A stretch of 64,000 nucleotides of DNA, taken from positions 434,001-498,000 of the forward strand of contig OZ253453.1 of assembly GCA_965261455.1 (NCBI GenBank), given 5' to 3'. The position numbers were made by a program, and so were the translations under genes. Position 1 is the stretch's first letter, and the number at the start of each line of letters is the position of its first letter. Source of the DNA: DAOUKH01 sp965261455 (GTDB taxonomy: Bacteria; Chloroflexota; Dehalococcoidia; SHYB01). Positions 41,734 through 51,263 of this stretch are shown piece after piece. The notes below the pieces were generated by a model that saw nothing but the letters and a program-made list of their open reading frames with translations, had not been told where the DNA came from and made no database searches.

Positions 41734-42924
41734 ATGACCACCGCGGAGACAAAGGCCAGGGAAGGTTCGCGTCCGTTCGTTGATTACGAGACCGTCGACG
41801 GCGACGGCCACACCGTCCTGGGGAGCTACGACTGGTGGAAGCCGTACCTGCCCAAGAAATACTGGGAGTGGGCGCCGCGGCCGGTACGGGAGCCGAACCA
41901 AGAGGGGAACGTCCTCTGCGAGGGCCGGGTCTACAAGCTGCCCATGCCCTACCCCGGCTCGAAGGATAAGAGCAGCCTCGGAGGTCTGATGACGCCGGGC
42001 GGCTGGAAGCTCGAAGACCTGAGCTCCATCAGCGTCGAGGAGGGCCGAAAGGCCGGCGGCGCCGACCCCCACGACCGCCTGAAGGCGATGGACGCCGACC
42101 AGGTGAGCGTCGCCTACCTCTACCCCAGCGAGATGCTGAGTCTGCCGTGGGCGGTGCTCAGTTCCAGCTTCGCCATGGCGCTGGCGCGGGCCTACAACGA
42201 CTGGCTGATCGACTACTGCGCCACCGACCCCCACCGGCTGCGAGGCGCCGCGGTCATCCCGCAGCAGGACCTTGTGCTCGCGCTGGAGGAGATCGAGCGG
42301 GTGCGGAAGCGAGGCATGGGCACGATTATGCTCCGGCCCAACCTCATCGGGGGCATCACCTTCGAGCACCCCAACTACGATCCTATCTGGGCCGCGGCCC
42401 AGGACATGGACATAGGCATCGGCGTTCATGAGGGCTTCGGTGTCCAGATGCCCACGATCGGCTGGGACCGGACGCACAACTGGATGCAGGCGCACGCGCT
42501 TCAGCATCCCGCCGAGCACATGGCGGCCACCCAGGCGCTGATCACCGGCGGCGTTTTCCAGCGCTACCCCAAGCTGCGCGTCGGGTTCCTCGAAAACGGC
42601 GCGGGCTGGGCCCCGTTTTGGCTCAACCACATGGACGAGCACTACGAGAAGTGGCACCGCTTCTATCCCGGCCTCGATGAGAAGCCGAGCTTCTACTTCG
42701 AACGGCAATGCTTCCTCGGCGTCGAGCCCGACTACGAGCTCATCCCGCACCTCGTCGACAGCGGCCTAGCCCACACGCTGGCGTTCTCGACGGACTTCCC
42801 GCACTTCGACGCAATCTACCCCGGATCGGTCGAGGCGATGGCGAGCCGCGACGACATGACAGCGGAGCTCAAGCGGCAGGTGCTGCGCGACAACGCGCTG
42901 CGCCTCTACGGCGTGTCGCGCTAG
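41734..42924 (+). CDS. Amidohydrolase family protein (PF04909)
   Basis: 396 aa, paralogue of the gene at 943-2064 but clearly diverged. Metal motifs: TVDGDGHTVLG near the N-terminus, GIGVHEGF in the middle (His ligand) and C-terminal STDFPHFD (Asp). Long N-terminal part with WWKPYLPKKYWEWAPRPV is typical of the SAR202-type branch. Start ATG at 41734 with AGGAGGCGCC. Convergent with the CaiB gene. Confidence 0.88.
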   Translation: MTTAETKAREGSRPFVDYETVDGDGHTVLGSYDWWKPYLPKKYWEWAPRPVREPNQEGNVLCEGRVYKLPMPYPGSKDKSSLGGLMTPGGWKLEDLSSISVEEGRKAGGADPHDRLKAMDADQVSVAYLYPSEMLSLPWAVLSSSFAMALARAYNDWLIDYCATDPHRLRGAAVIPQQDLVLALEEIERVRKRGMGTIMLRPNLIGGITFEHPNYDPIWAAAQDMDIGIGVHEGFGVQMPTIGWDRTHNWMQAHALQHPAEHMAATQALITGGVFQRYPKLRVGFLENGAGWAPFWLNHMDEHYEKWHRFYPGLDEKPSFYFERQCFLGVEPDYELIPHLVDSGLAHTLAFSTDFPHFDAIYPGSVEAMASRDDMTAELKRQVLRDNALRLYGVSR

Positions 42925-42950
42925 CGCACTGCTTCAGACGAACGGGCGGG

Positions 42951-44198
42951 TTAGGCCGTCTCGATGACGCGCCGCTCGGCGAGGCCGTCGACGTCGACGT
43001 CGGACATGCCGAGGATGCCCTTCAGTACTTCGTCGTTGTCCTGGCCCACCAGCGGCGACGCCCAGCGCGGCTTCCCCGGCGTCTTGGAGAGGACCGCCTG
43101 CACGTCCTCGTAGGGCATGGGACCCTTCACCGGGTGGTCGAGCCAGCGAAAATAGCCGCGGTGCTTGAGCTGCGGGTCGGTCCAGAGATCGGCGCCCGCC
43201 TGCACCGCGCCGGAGGGGACGCCCGCCTCTTGGAGCAGCCGCATGAGGTCGTGCATGGTGAAGGCCTTCGTCCACGCCGCGATACGGGCGTCAAGCTCGT
43301 CCTCGTGCTCGCGGCGGCCCTCCGGCGTGGCGAAGCGCTCCTCGACGGCCCAGGTCGGTGACCCCATGGCCCGCACTAGGCCGCGCCACTCCTCTGCGTC
43401 GCCCACGGCGATGGCGCACCATGCGCCGCCGATGCGGGTCTCGTCCTCGTTCGCGCAAGGATAGACGCCGTGGGGGACGTAGTACGGATCACGGTTACCC
43501 ACCCGCCCCGGCGTTCTGCCGTTGGCGGTGTAGTCGAGGGCGGCAGGGGCGAGGTAGTGGATGGCGCACTCCAACTGGGAGAGGTCGAGGTACTGGCCTT
43601 TGCCGGTGCGTCGGCGGTACTCCAACGCGGAGAGCACGGCGACGAGCGCGTTGGGCGGGTTCACGAAGTCTGTGTAGGCGCCGTAGGGGCCCACGGGCTC
43701 CTTGTCGGGCCAGCCAGTGACGGAGTGGAAGCCGGCCAGGCAAGTCGCCTGGGTGCCGTATCCTGCGTACTCGCGGTGCGGACCGGTGTGCCCCTGCTGG
43801 CAGGTGCTGAGATAGACGATACCGGGGCGCATCGCGTCGACATGCTCGTAGTCCAGGCCCCAATTACCCATCGTCTTGGGCGTGAAGCTCTCGGCGAGCA
43901 CGTCGGGGCGCCACTCACAGAGGAGGCGGCGAATGATGTCCCGCCCTTCCTCCATCGCCAGGTTCAGCCCTAGGTCGAGCTTGCTGGTGTTGAAGTTGGC
44001 GTTGAACTGGCCGAGGCTGAACGCGGGCACGCCGCCCTTGAACGGCGACACCGTCCGCGAATTGTCGGGACGGGAGACCGACTCGACGCGGATCACGGTG
44101 GCTCCGAAGTCGGCCAGATACCGCATCGTCAGCGGCCCCACGCCGATCCAGGACATGTCGAGGACCTTGAGGCCCTTGAAGACGATGGGGTCCGCCAT
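42951..44198 (-). CDS. CaiB/BaiF CoA-transferase
   Basis: 415 aa. LKVLDMSWIGVGPLTMRYLADFGATVIRVES, catalytic Asp in GAYTDFVNPPNA, GKGQYLDLSQLE and PLVGQDNDEVL. Complete catalytic residue set, so probably active. Start ATG at 44198, GGGAGCGGCGC upstream; the open frame extends further 5' but lies over the cupredoxin gene. Closest in style to the paralogue at 56039 (same TDF motif). Last gene of a minus-strand run containing two more CaiB genes. Confidence 0.9.
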   Translation of the reverse strand: MADPIVFKGLKVLDMSWIGVGPLTMRYLADFGATVIRVESVSRPDNSRTVSPFKGGVPAFSLGQFNANFNTSKLDLGLNLAMEEGRDIIRRLLCEWRPDVLAESFTPKTMGNWGLDYEHVDAMRPGIVYLSTCQQGHTGPHREYAGYGTQATCLAGFHSVTGWPDKEPVGPYGAYTDFVNPPNALVAVLSALEYRRRTGKGQYLDLSQLECAIHYLAPAALDYTANGRTPGRVGNRDPYYVPHGVYPCANEDETRIGGAWCAIAVGDAEEWRGLVRAMGSPTWAVEERFATPEGRREHEDELDARIAAWTKAFTMHDLMRLLQEAGVPSGAVQAGADLWTDPQLKHRGYFRWLDHPVKGPMPYEDVQAVLSKTPGKPRWASPLVGQDNDEVLKGILGMSDVDVDGLAERRVIETA

Positions 44199-44245
44199 GC
44201 GCGCCGCTCCCGTCCTGAAGTGCGGCCAATCGTACCACCGCGCGT

Positions 44246-44626
44246 CTAGCGGACGACGATCTTGGCGGTCATGCCAGCGTCGGCGTGGCCCGCGATGGTG
44301 CAGATCACGGTGTACTCGCCGGGGCGCTCGAAAGTGAAGCGCTCGACGACGGGGCGTCCCGCGCGCACCTCCGTCTCGATCCCCGTGCCGGGGACGTTGA
44401 AGGTGTGGCGTATGTCGGCGGAGGTAAGCTCGAACCCGACAAGCTCGCCCGCGGTAACCTCGATCACGCCGGGCCGGAACTCGAAGTTGCGCAGATCGAC
44501 GGCGACGCGGCGCTCGCCAGGTTCCGGCGTGGGGATCTCGACGACGCCGCACGCCGCCGTGCCGAGCGCCGCGGTGCCCGCGAGCGCGATTAGCAGGAGA
44601 CGGAGCAAGGGAAGCGCGGGCCTCAC
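44246..44626 (-). CDS. Cupredoxin-domain lipoprotein
   Basis: 126 aa. Lipobox GTAAC, then cupredoxin: NFEFRPGVIEVTAGELVGFEL, His in ADIRHTFNV and C-x4-H-x4-M in ICTIAGHADAGM. Full type-1 copper ligand set. Its GTG start overlaps the preceding CaiB stop (GTGA), so the two are coupled. Likely a surface electron carrier; paralogous to 21534-21935, both next to CaiB genes. Confidence 0.87.
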   Translation of the reverse strand: MRPALPLLRLLLIALAGTAALGTAACGVVEIPTPEPGERRVAVDLRNFEFRPGVIEVTAGELVGFELTSADIRHTFNVPGTGIETEVRAGRPVVERFTFERPGEYTVICTIAGHADAGMTAKIVVR

Positions 44627-45804
44627 TTAATGATGCCCGCCTCCCGCAGACCGGCTAGGTCGGCCTCACCGTAGCCGAGGTCGCGCAGCACCTCGTCGGT
44701 GTCCTCGCCCTGAAGCGGAGGGCGCCGCCGGAATTGGGGCGGGTGTTCGGGGAAGCGCAGCGGCGTGTTGACGCTGACGACGCGTCCGGCGGTGGGGTGG
44801 TCGAATTCGAGCCGCATGTCGTTCGCGGTGACCTGCTCCGAAGAGAGAACGTCGGCGCGGTCCATGATCGGGACGGCGAGGGCGTCGTGAGCGCGGTAAA
44901 TGTCGAGCCACTCCTGGCGAGTCTTGGTTTCGAAGAGTCCGTGGAGCAGGCCGTAGATATCCTCGCTGTTTTCGGCGCGGGCCTGCGGCGTGGCGTAGCG
45001 CTCGTCGTGCGCTAGGTGGGGGATCTCCATGGCATGGCAGATGCGCACCCACTCCTTGTCGCTGAGCGCGACGGGCAGGATCCACTGGCCGTCCCCGCAG
45101 AGATAGGGCGCAAACACGGCCTGGTCCGCGCCGGCGCGCTCGCCGCCCGAGTCACTGTCGCGCTCGGTCTGCACAAGGTCGACGTGCTGCATCGCCAGCG
45201 CGACGTTCAGCAACGACGTTTCGAGCCGCGTTCCCTTCCCGGTGCGCTCGCGGTTGTAGAGGCCGAGCGCGATCCCGTAGGCGAGCATCATGGGCATCGA
45301 GCAGTCGGTGGCCCAGACGCCCGCGCCGATGGGCGTGTCGTCGGGGGGAATGCGGCGGTGCATGATGCCGGTCAGCGCCTGGAGCATGAGGTCGTAGCCG
45401 CCGCGGTCGGCGTAGGGGCCCTGCTTGCCGTAGCCGGAAAGCTCGACGTAGACCAGTCGAGGATTGATCTTCGACAGCCGCTCGTAGGCGACGCCGAGGC
45501 GCTCGGCGGTGGCGGGGCGGTAGTTGTGGATCAACACGTCGCCCTCCGCCACTAGCTTATCCACGATCTCCAGACCCTCCGGCGTCCTGATATCGACGCA
45601 GATGGCCCGCTTGTTGCGGTTGATGGCGAAGTACGAGGGGCTTTCGTTGCCCAGGGCTCGGCTGGTGAAGATCCGCCGCGACCCGTCGCCGTCGGGGGGT
45701 TCGAGCTTGATCACGTCGGCGCCCTGATCGGCAAGGTAGAGCGCCGAGCCGGGGGCCGCCCACATCGTCGCCAGTTCAATAACCTTTACGCCTTCGAGGA
45801 TCAT
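44623..45804 (-). CDS. CaiB/BaiF CoA-transferase
   Basis: 393 aa. VKVIELATMWAAPGSALYLADQGADVIKLE, NRNKRAICVDIRTPEGLEI, catalytic Asp in WATDCSMPMM, GKGTRLETSLLNVALAM and EDTDEVLRDLGY. Start ATG at 45804 with AGGAGGTCGGAC; the much longer open frame upstream lies over the neighbouring CaiB gene. Closely similar in layout to the next gene, probably a tandem duplication. Substrate unknown. Confidence 0.92.
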   Translation of the reverse strand: MILEGVKVIELATMWAAPGSALYLADQGADVIKLEPPDGDGSRRIFTSRALGNESPSYFAINRNKRAICVDIRTPEGLEIVDKLVAEGDVLIHNYRPATAERLGVAYERLSKINPRLVYVELSGYGKQGPYADRGGYDLMLQALTGIMHRRIPPDDTPIGAGVWATDCSMPMMLAYGIALGLYNRERTGKGTRLETSLLNVALAMQHVDLVQTERDSDSGGERAGADQAVFAPYLCGDGQWILPVALSDKEWVRICHAMEIPHLAHDERYATPQARAENSEDIYGLLHGLFETKTRQEWLDIYRAHDALAVPIMDRADVLSSEQVTANDMRLEFDHPTAGRVVSVNTPLRFPEHPPQFRRRPPLQGEDTDEVLRDLGYGEADLAGLREAGIIK

Positions 45805-45863
45805 GTCCGACCTCCTGACGCTTCGAGGATACCGCCACCGGACGAGACGCGGAAGCCCGCGCC

Positions 45864-47042
45864 TTAGAGAATAATCTTCGCCTCGCGGAGCCGCGCGATC
45901 TTCGCCGCGTCGTAGCCGTGCTCGGCCAGTACCTCGTCGGTGTGCTGGCCGTGGAGCGGGGCCGGCGTCGTGGGGCGCGGCGGGTTCTTCGATAGGCGGG
46001 TGGGCGGCGCGAGAAGCCGCGTCCGGCCCGCCTCGGGGTGCGACACGTCCGTCATCATGCCGTTGGCCTCGACCTGCTCGGAGGCGAACACCTCTTCGCG
46101 CTTGACGATGGGCGCGTAGGGGATGTCCGCGGCGTCGAGGATGGGGACCCACTCGCTCCGCGGCCTGCTCCCGAAAACGGCTTCGAGCACCGCGTACAGC
46201 TCGACGCTGTGCGCCGCCCGCCCCGCCGACTCGGCGTACCGCGGGTCGGCGGCCAGGTGCTCCAGGTCCGCCGTCTTGCAGAAGCGCGCCCATTCGGCGT
46301 CGGTGACCAGGCAGAGCATGAGCCACGCGCCGTCGCCGCAGCGGTAGGGCTGGAAGACGGCTTGGTTCCAGGCGGGACGGCCCTTGCCGCGTCGCGCCTC
46401 CGGCTCGACGAGTTCGACGGCCTGCAACGCGATCGCGGCGTGCATCAGCGATGTCTCGACCTTCTGGCCGCGGCCCGTTCGCTCCCGGTTGTAGAGGGCC
46501 AGCGCGACACCGTAGCTCAACAACATTGGGGCCGACGTGTCGGACGTCATGATGCCCGTGCCGAGGGGCGTCCCGTCGGGGAGGGAGCGGTGCATCATGC
46601 CGGTGACGGCCTGGACCAGCATGTCGTAGGCGATCTTCGAGGCGTAGGGCCCCTCCTTGCCGTAGGCGGAAAGCTCGACATAGATGATGCGGGGATTGAG
46701 GCGCTCAAAGACCTCGTATCCCAGCCCAAGGCGCTCGGTGACCGCGGGGCGGAGGTTCTGAATCAGCACGTCGGCGTCGCGGGCAAGGTTGAAAAGCACC
46801 TCGCGGCCCTCGGGCCGGCGTATATCGACGACGATGCCGCGCTTGCTCCTGTTGACGGCGAGGAAGGGCGGACTGTCGCCGGCGTCGCCCGCCTGCGTGA
46901 CCAAGCGGCGGGCCTCGTCGCCCATCGGCGACTCGACCTTGATAACGTCGGCGCCCTGATCGGCGAGGTAGGCCGCGGTCCCCGGCGCGGCGAGCATGTT
47001 GCCGATATCGATGACCTTGACGCCTTCGAGCACAGGCGGCAT
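45864..47042 (-). CDS. CaiB/BaiF CoA-transferase
   Basis: 392 aa. VKVIDIGNMLAAPGTAAYLADQGADVIKVE, NRSKRGIVVDIRRPEGREV, Asp in MTSDTSAPMLL, GRGQKVETSLMHAAIAL, QHTDEVLAEHGY. Strong similarity to the gene at 44623 along its length. Start ATG at 47042 with AAGGAGAG upstream. Located 78 nt after metH in the same direction; it may share its transcript. Confidence 0.92.
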   Translation of the reverse strand: MPPVLEGVKVIDIGNMLAAPGTAAYLADQGADVIKVESPMGDEARRLVTQAGDAGDSPPFLAVNRSKRGIVVDIRRPEGREVLFNLARDADVLIQNLRPAVTERLGLGYEVFERLNPRIIYVELSAYGKEGPYASKIAYDMLVQAVTGMMHRSLPDGTPLGTGIMTSDTSAPMLLSYGVALALYNRERTGRGQKVETSLMHAAIALQAVELVEPEARRGKGRPAWNQAVFQPYRCGDGAWLMLCLVTDAEWARFCKTADLEHLAADPRYAESAGRAAHSVELYAVLEAVFGSRPRSEWVPILDAADIPYAPIVKREEVFASEQVEANGMMTDVSHPEAGRTRLLAPPTRLSKNPPRPTTPAPLHGQHTDEVLAEHGYDAAKIARLREAKIIL

Positions 47043-47120
47043 GTCGTCTGCTCTCCTTGGGAGGGCTTGGGCCAAGGGGCCCGGCGGGCTAACCATAGCA
47101 CGCCCTCGCTCGGCGCCGCG

Positions 47121-50100
47121 CTACCGGACGGGCGCGAACTCCCGCTCTAACGCCTCGGCGTCGGCCTCCGAGAGGTTAAAGTACTTCGCGTCGGGGTGGT
47201 GGAAGACGAGCGCGCTCACCGAGCTCTCGGGGTCCATCATGTGGCCCTCGGTAAGCTCGACGCCGATCCGCTCCTCGGCGTCGAGCAGGCGGAAGAGCCG
47301 TTCCTGGTCTTCGAGGCGCGGGCAGGCGGGATAGCCGAAGGAGTACCGTTTCCCCCGGTACCGCGCCTTGAACAGCAGCTCTTTGGCGGTGTCCGGCGGG
47401 TCGCCGAATCCCCAGGCCCGGCGAATCCGCTGATGGACGAGCTCGGCGAAGCCCTCGGCGCACTCGATGCCCAGCGCATGGAGGGCGTGGCTCTTCAGAT
47501 ATTCGCCCTCATCTCTCCACCGGTCCGCAATCTCGCGGACGGGGCCGACCGTGGTGACGAACATCGCGACGTAGTCCATGCGCCCCGACTCCACCGGCGA
47601 GACGTAGTCGGCCAGGCTCAGGCCGTCGCCCTCCCGCTGGCGCCCGAAGAGGAAGCGCTCGATCACCGTCGTCCCGTCGGGCGCGTAGATGAGCAGGCTG
47701 CGGCCGTCGGCCTGGGCGGGGAACCACTTGAAGACGGCGCGGGCAGTGATCTCCGGCGAGGCGAGCATGACCTCTTCGACTCCGCGGACCGTTCGCCGGA
47801 GCCCGAGGGCCTTTTCGTCCTCGCGCGCCAGCGCGTCCGCGAACCGGCCCCGGAACCCCAGGTGCCGGACGTAGAGCATTTGCGGGTTGATGAAAGGGAA
47901 GATCTCGTCGAGGTCGTAGTCGGAGAGCACGTGCGCCTTGAGGTCGGGCGGGATGGGAATGTCCATGTCGGCGCGCACCGAGGCGGCACGGCCCACGTTC
48001 GCCGGTGCCGCCGCCACGGCCCGCGGCTTTTGCTCCCGCGAAAGCGTTTCGGCCTCCTCGTCCAGGCGCGACGCGAGCTCGGCCCGGCCGTCGCCGTCCA
48101 TGATCTTGTTGGCCAGCGCGAGCCCCTCCATCGCGTCGTGGGCGTAGGCGACGAGGCCGCCGTACTCCGGCGCGATGCGCAGGCGGGTGAACCGGTTGGA
48201 GAGCGCGGCGCCGCCGACGAGCATGGGCGCGGCGATGCCCGCGGTGGTCAGGTCGCGCGCCGTCTCGACCATCATCTGCGCCGACTTCACCAGCAGGCCC
48301 GAGAGCCCGATGGCGTCGGGGTCGTGGCGCTGCACGGCGGCGATGAGGTCTTGCGGCGGGACCTTGATGCCGAGGTTGACGATCTCGTAGCCGTTGTTGG
48401 ACATAACGATATCGACGAGGTTTTTGCCGATGTCGTGCACGTCGCCCTTGACGGTGGCGAGGACGATCTTTCCCTTCGCCGCGCTCTCGGCCTTCTCCAT
48501 ATGCGGCTCTAAGCGGGTCACCGCCGCCTTCATCGCCTCCGCCGATTGCAGCACCTCGGCGACGATGAGCCGGTTGTCGTTGAAGAGCCGCCCCACTTCC
48601 TCCATGCCCGCCATGAGGGGGCCGTTGATGATCTCCATCGGAGGACGGCCGGCCAGCGCCAGGTCGATGTCGTCGGCGAGGCCCTCCTTCGTGCCCTCGA
48701 TCACGCAGCGCGCCAGACGCTCGTCCAAGGGCAGCGCGGCGCGGGCTTCGGCCGTGGGCGCCGGTCTCCGCTCGCGGAAATGCGCCGCGAACGCCGCGAT
48801 GGGATCGTCGCCGCGCCAGAATAGGAGGTCCTCGGCGAGCTGCCGGTCTTCGTCGGGGATGCTGGGGTAGCGCTCCAGCTTCTCCGAGTTGACGATGGCC
48901 ATGTCGAGGCCCGCCTGCACGCAGTGATAGAGGAACACCGAGTTCAGCGTCTCCCGCCCCGCCGCGGGAAGCCCGAACGAGACGTTGGAGATGCCGAGCG
49001 TCGTCTTGCACCGGGGCAGGGCCTGCTTGATGAGCCGGACGCCTTCGATCGTTTCGACGCCCGAGCCGATGTAGTTCTCGTCGCCGGTGCCGATGGGGAA
49101 GACCAGCGGGTCGAAGATGATGTCTTCGGGCGCGACGCCGTACTTCTGGGTCAGAATGTCGTGGGAGCGCTGGGCGATGGCGAGCTTGCGCTCGCGAGTG
49201 ATCGCCTGGGCTTGCTCCTTGTCCTCATCGATGCAGCCGACGACGAGGGCCGCGCCGTAGCGCTTGGCCAGCGGCACGACGCGCTGGAAGCGCTCTTCGC
49301 CGTCCTCCAGGTTCACGCTGTTGATCAGCGACTTGCCCGGCGTCAGCTTCAGCGCCTCCTCGATCACCGTGGCGTCGGTAGAGTCGATGACGATGGGCGC
49401 CTTGATCTTCTTGGTCAGCGCGGCGAGGAAGGCGGTCACGTCCTCAATCTCGTCGCGGTCGGGATCCTGGAGGCACACGTCGAGCAGGTGCGCGCCGCCG
49501 CGGACCTGACTGCGCCCGACCTCCGCCGCCTCTTCGATTCGACCTTCGTTGATCAGGCGGCGGAACTTGCGGCTGCCGAGCACGTTGGTGCGCTCGCCGA
49601 TCAGGACGGGGCGCGTGTCCTCGTCGACGATAAGCGTGTCTAGGCCCGAAAGCCGCGTGCCGGACGGCGCGCGGAGGGCGCGCGGCGGCTTCGACTCGGC
49701 GGCGCGGCCAATGCGCTCGATATGGCCGGGAACGGTACCGCAGCACCCGCCGAGCACGTTGACCCAGCCGTTGACGGCGAACCGTTCGAGAACGGCGGCG
49801 ATCATCTCCGGCGTCTCGTTGTAGTGGCCGTCCTCGTCGGGCAGGCCCGCGTTGGGGAGACAGGCGACGGGGAAGCGGGAGACCGCGGCCAGCGTACGCA
49901 CGTGATCGGTCATGAACTCGGGGCCGGTGGCGCAGTTCAGCCCGATCCAGAGGAGGTCGCGGTGGGCGAAGGTGGTGTAGAAGGCCTCCATGTCCTGACC
50001 GCCGAGGATCGTCCCCATCGTCTCGATGGTGGCCTGGATGGCGACGGGGAGATCGACGCCGGTTGCCTCCCGCGCTTGGTCGATACCTTCCAGAGCCGCC

Positions 50101-50630
50101 TTCACGTTCAGCGGGTCCTGCGACGTCTCGACGAGAAGGAAGTCGGCGCCGCCCTCGGTGAGCGCAGCAGCCAGCGTCCGGTAGGAATCGACGAGCTCGT
50201 CCCACGTCGTTCCACCGGTGACGGAGAGGCTCTTCGTGGTGGGCCCCACCGAGCCGGCGACCCAGCGCGGCTTCTCGTCCGTTGCAAAGTCGTCGGCGGC
50301 CCGGCGCGCGATTTCGGCGGCTGCGCGTCCGATCTGCTCCGCCTCCGCCACGAGGTCGTAGTCGGCGAGCACCATCGGCATGGCGCCGAAAGAGTTCGTC
50401 TCGATGACGTCGGCCCCGGCTTCGAGGAATCCGCGATGGATGCCCTCGATTGCGTCGGGCCGGGTGAGGTTCAGACGCTCGTTACAGCCGTCGTACTCTT
50501 CGCCGCCGAAGTCGTCGGCGCCGAGGTCCAGCGCCTGGATACTCGTGCCCATGGCGCCGTCGACGATCAGAATCCGCTGCGCCAAGGCGCGGCGAAGACG
50601 TTCGATGCTCTGCGGCGGCGTGGGTGGCAC
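47121..50630 (-). CDS. metH: Cobalamin-dependent methionine synthase MetH
   Basis: 1169 aa, full four-module enzyme. Residues ~1-310 homocysteine domain with Zn cysteines (NCATGPEF; GGCCGT); ~330-600 methyltetrahydrofolate domain (GERTNVLGSRKF; LINSVNLEDGEERF); ~640-850 cobalamin domain with DVHDIGKN lower-ligand His; ~890-1169 SAM-dependent reactivation domain (YRGKRYSFGYPACP; LTEGHMMDPESSVSA). Makes methionine from homocysteine and methyl-THF. Start GTG at 50630 after GAGGTACTCC. The 84-nt upstream gap is too short for a cobalamin riboswitch. Confidence 0.97.
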   Translation of the reverse strand: MPPTPPQSIERLRRALAQRILIVDGAMGTSIQALDLGADDFGGEEYDGCNERLNLTRPDAIEGIHRGFLEAGADVIETNSFGAMPMVLADYDLVAEAEQIGRAAAEIARRAADDFATDEKPRWVAGSVGPTTKSLSVTGGTTWDELVDSYRTLAAALTEGGADFLLVETSQDPLNVKAALEGIDQAREATGVDLPVAIQATIETMGTILGGQDMEAFYTTFAHRDLLWIGLNCATGPEFMTDHVRTLAAVSRFPVACLPNAGLPDEDGHYNETPEMIAAVLERFAVNGWVNVLGGCCGTVPGHIERIGRAAESKPPRALRAPSGTRLSGLDTLIVDEDTRPVLIGERTNVLGSRKFRRLINEGRIEEAAEVGRSQVRGGAHLLDVCLQDPDRDEIEDVTAFLAALTKKIKAPIVIDSTDATVIEEALKLTPGKSLINSVNLEDGEERFQRVVPLAKRYGAALVVGCIDEDKEQAQAITRERKLAIAQRSHDILTQKYGVAPEDIIFDPLVFPIGTGDENYIGSGVETIEGVRLIKQALPRCKTTLGISNVSFGLPAAGRETLNSVFLYHCVQAGLDMAIVNSEKLERYPSIPDEDRQLAEDLLFWRGDDPIAAFAAHFRERRPAPTAEARAALPLDERLARCVIEGTKEGLADDIDLALAGRPPMEIINGPLMAGMEEVGRLFNDNRLIVAEVLQSAEAMKAAVTRLEPHMEKAESAAKGKIVLATVKGDVHDIGKNLVDIVMSNNGYEIVNLGIKVPPQDLIAAVQRHDPDAIGLSGLLVKSAQMMVETARDLTTAGIAAPMLVGGAALSNRFTRLRIAPEYGGLVAYAHDAMEGLALANKIMDGDGRAELASRLDEEAETLSREQKPRAVAAAPANVGRAASVRADMDIPIPPDLKAHVLSDYDLDEIFPFINPQMLYVRHLGFRGRFADALAREDEKALGLRRTVRGVEEVMLASPEITARAVFKWFPAQADGRSLLIYAPDGTTVIERFLFGRQREGDGLSLADYVSPVESGRMDYVAMFVTTVGPVREIADRWRDEGEYLKSHALHALGIECAEGFAELVHQRIRRAWGFGDPPDTAKELLFKARYRGKRYSFGYPACPRLEDQERLFRLLDAEERIGVELTEGHMMDPESSVSALVFHHPDAKYFNLSEADAEALEREFAPVR

Positions 50631-50662
50631 GGAGTACCTCGCACGGAGATTCGGCTCGCTTC

Positions 50663-50668
50663 ATTATA
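50663..50668 (-). promoter_or_regulatory. -10 hexamer TATAAT upstream of metH
   Basis: Minus-strand CGTATAATGAAG, ~33 nt before the metH GTG, between metH and the dioxygenase gene. No good -35. Confidence 0.45.
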
Positions 50669-50713
50669 CGAGCCGTCTCTCTGGGCCGTATGCCGCTTCG
50701 AGATAAGAGGGCG

Positions 50714-51262
50714 CTAGGCCCGCGCCGAGGCCCCCGGCGAGAAGGGCCGCGCCTCGCCGGTCTCGGGGTCGAAGGAGCAGCGCCACGCCTTGTGGATGTT
50801 GGCGCCGTAGACGTGGACCGCCAAGGCCGGTTCGCCGCTGATCGTGACGGAGTGGATGTCGTTCGGCGGCAGCATCGTCACTGTCTTGCCCGCGGTGGCC
50901 TCGGTGGGTGGCTGGGCCTCAATCTCCACGCGCCAGGGGAGCGACCCATCGTCCTTGCGCCGGTAGACGGTGTTGCGCTCGGTGCCTTGGAGCACGCCGA
51001 CCACGGCCCAGGTGGTGTGGTTGTGTGTCGGCGTCACCGTTCCGGGGTTCCAGGCAACGGCCTGCACCGCGAGGCGGTCGCTGACGTGGATGTCGAAGCT
51101 GTTCTTGGGGAACGGCTCACCGCCGAGGTCGGCGAGACAGTCGGGGCGGGCGATCAACTTCGCTAGGAGCGGCTCGACCGCCGCCACGGCCTCCTCGTCG
51201 CTCGGGCCCTTGGCGGTGATGGCCTCGCAGTCGGCGACGAACGCTTGCATGGTATACGACAT
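50714..51262 (-). CDS. Cysteine dioxygenase-like cupin protein
   Basis: 182 aa. Cupin iron site: THNHTTWAVVGVLQGTERNTVY (His pair and Glu) and PPNDIHSV (third His), matching type-I cysteine dioxygenase and 3-mercaptopropionate dioxygenase families. Adds O2 to a thiol to form a sulfinate. Start ATG at 51262, one base after the permease stop, AAGGGGA upstream; translational coupling with the ABC transporter genes suggests a sulfur-compound role. Confidence 0.85.
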   Translation of the reverse strand: MSYTMQAFVADCEAITAKGPSDEEAVAAVEPLLAKLIARPDCLADLGGEPFPKNSFDIHVSDRLAVQAVAWNPGTVTPTHNHTTWAVVGVLQGTERNTVYRRKDDGSLPWRVEIEAQPPTEATAGKTVTMLPPNDIHSVTISGEPALAVHVYGANIHKAWRCSFDPETGEARPFSPGASARA

Positions 51263-51263
51263 A

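Noticed and set aside
47196..48512. 438-codon plus-strand open frame opposite metH
   Set aside because: Antisense shadow of MetH in a GC-rich gene.
50631..50713. Cobalamin riboswitch upstream of metH
   Set aside because: Only 84 nt to the next gene, with no B12-box-like sequence; too short for the known aptamer.
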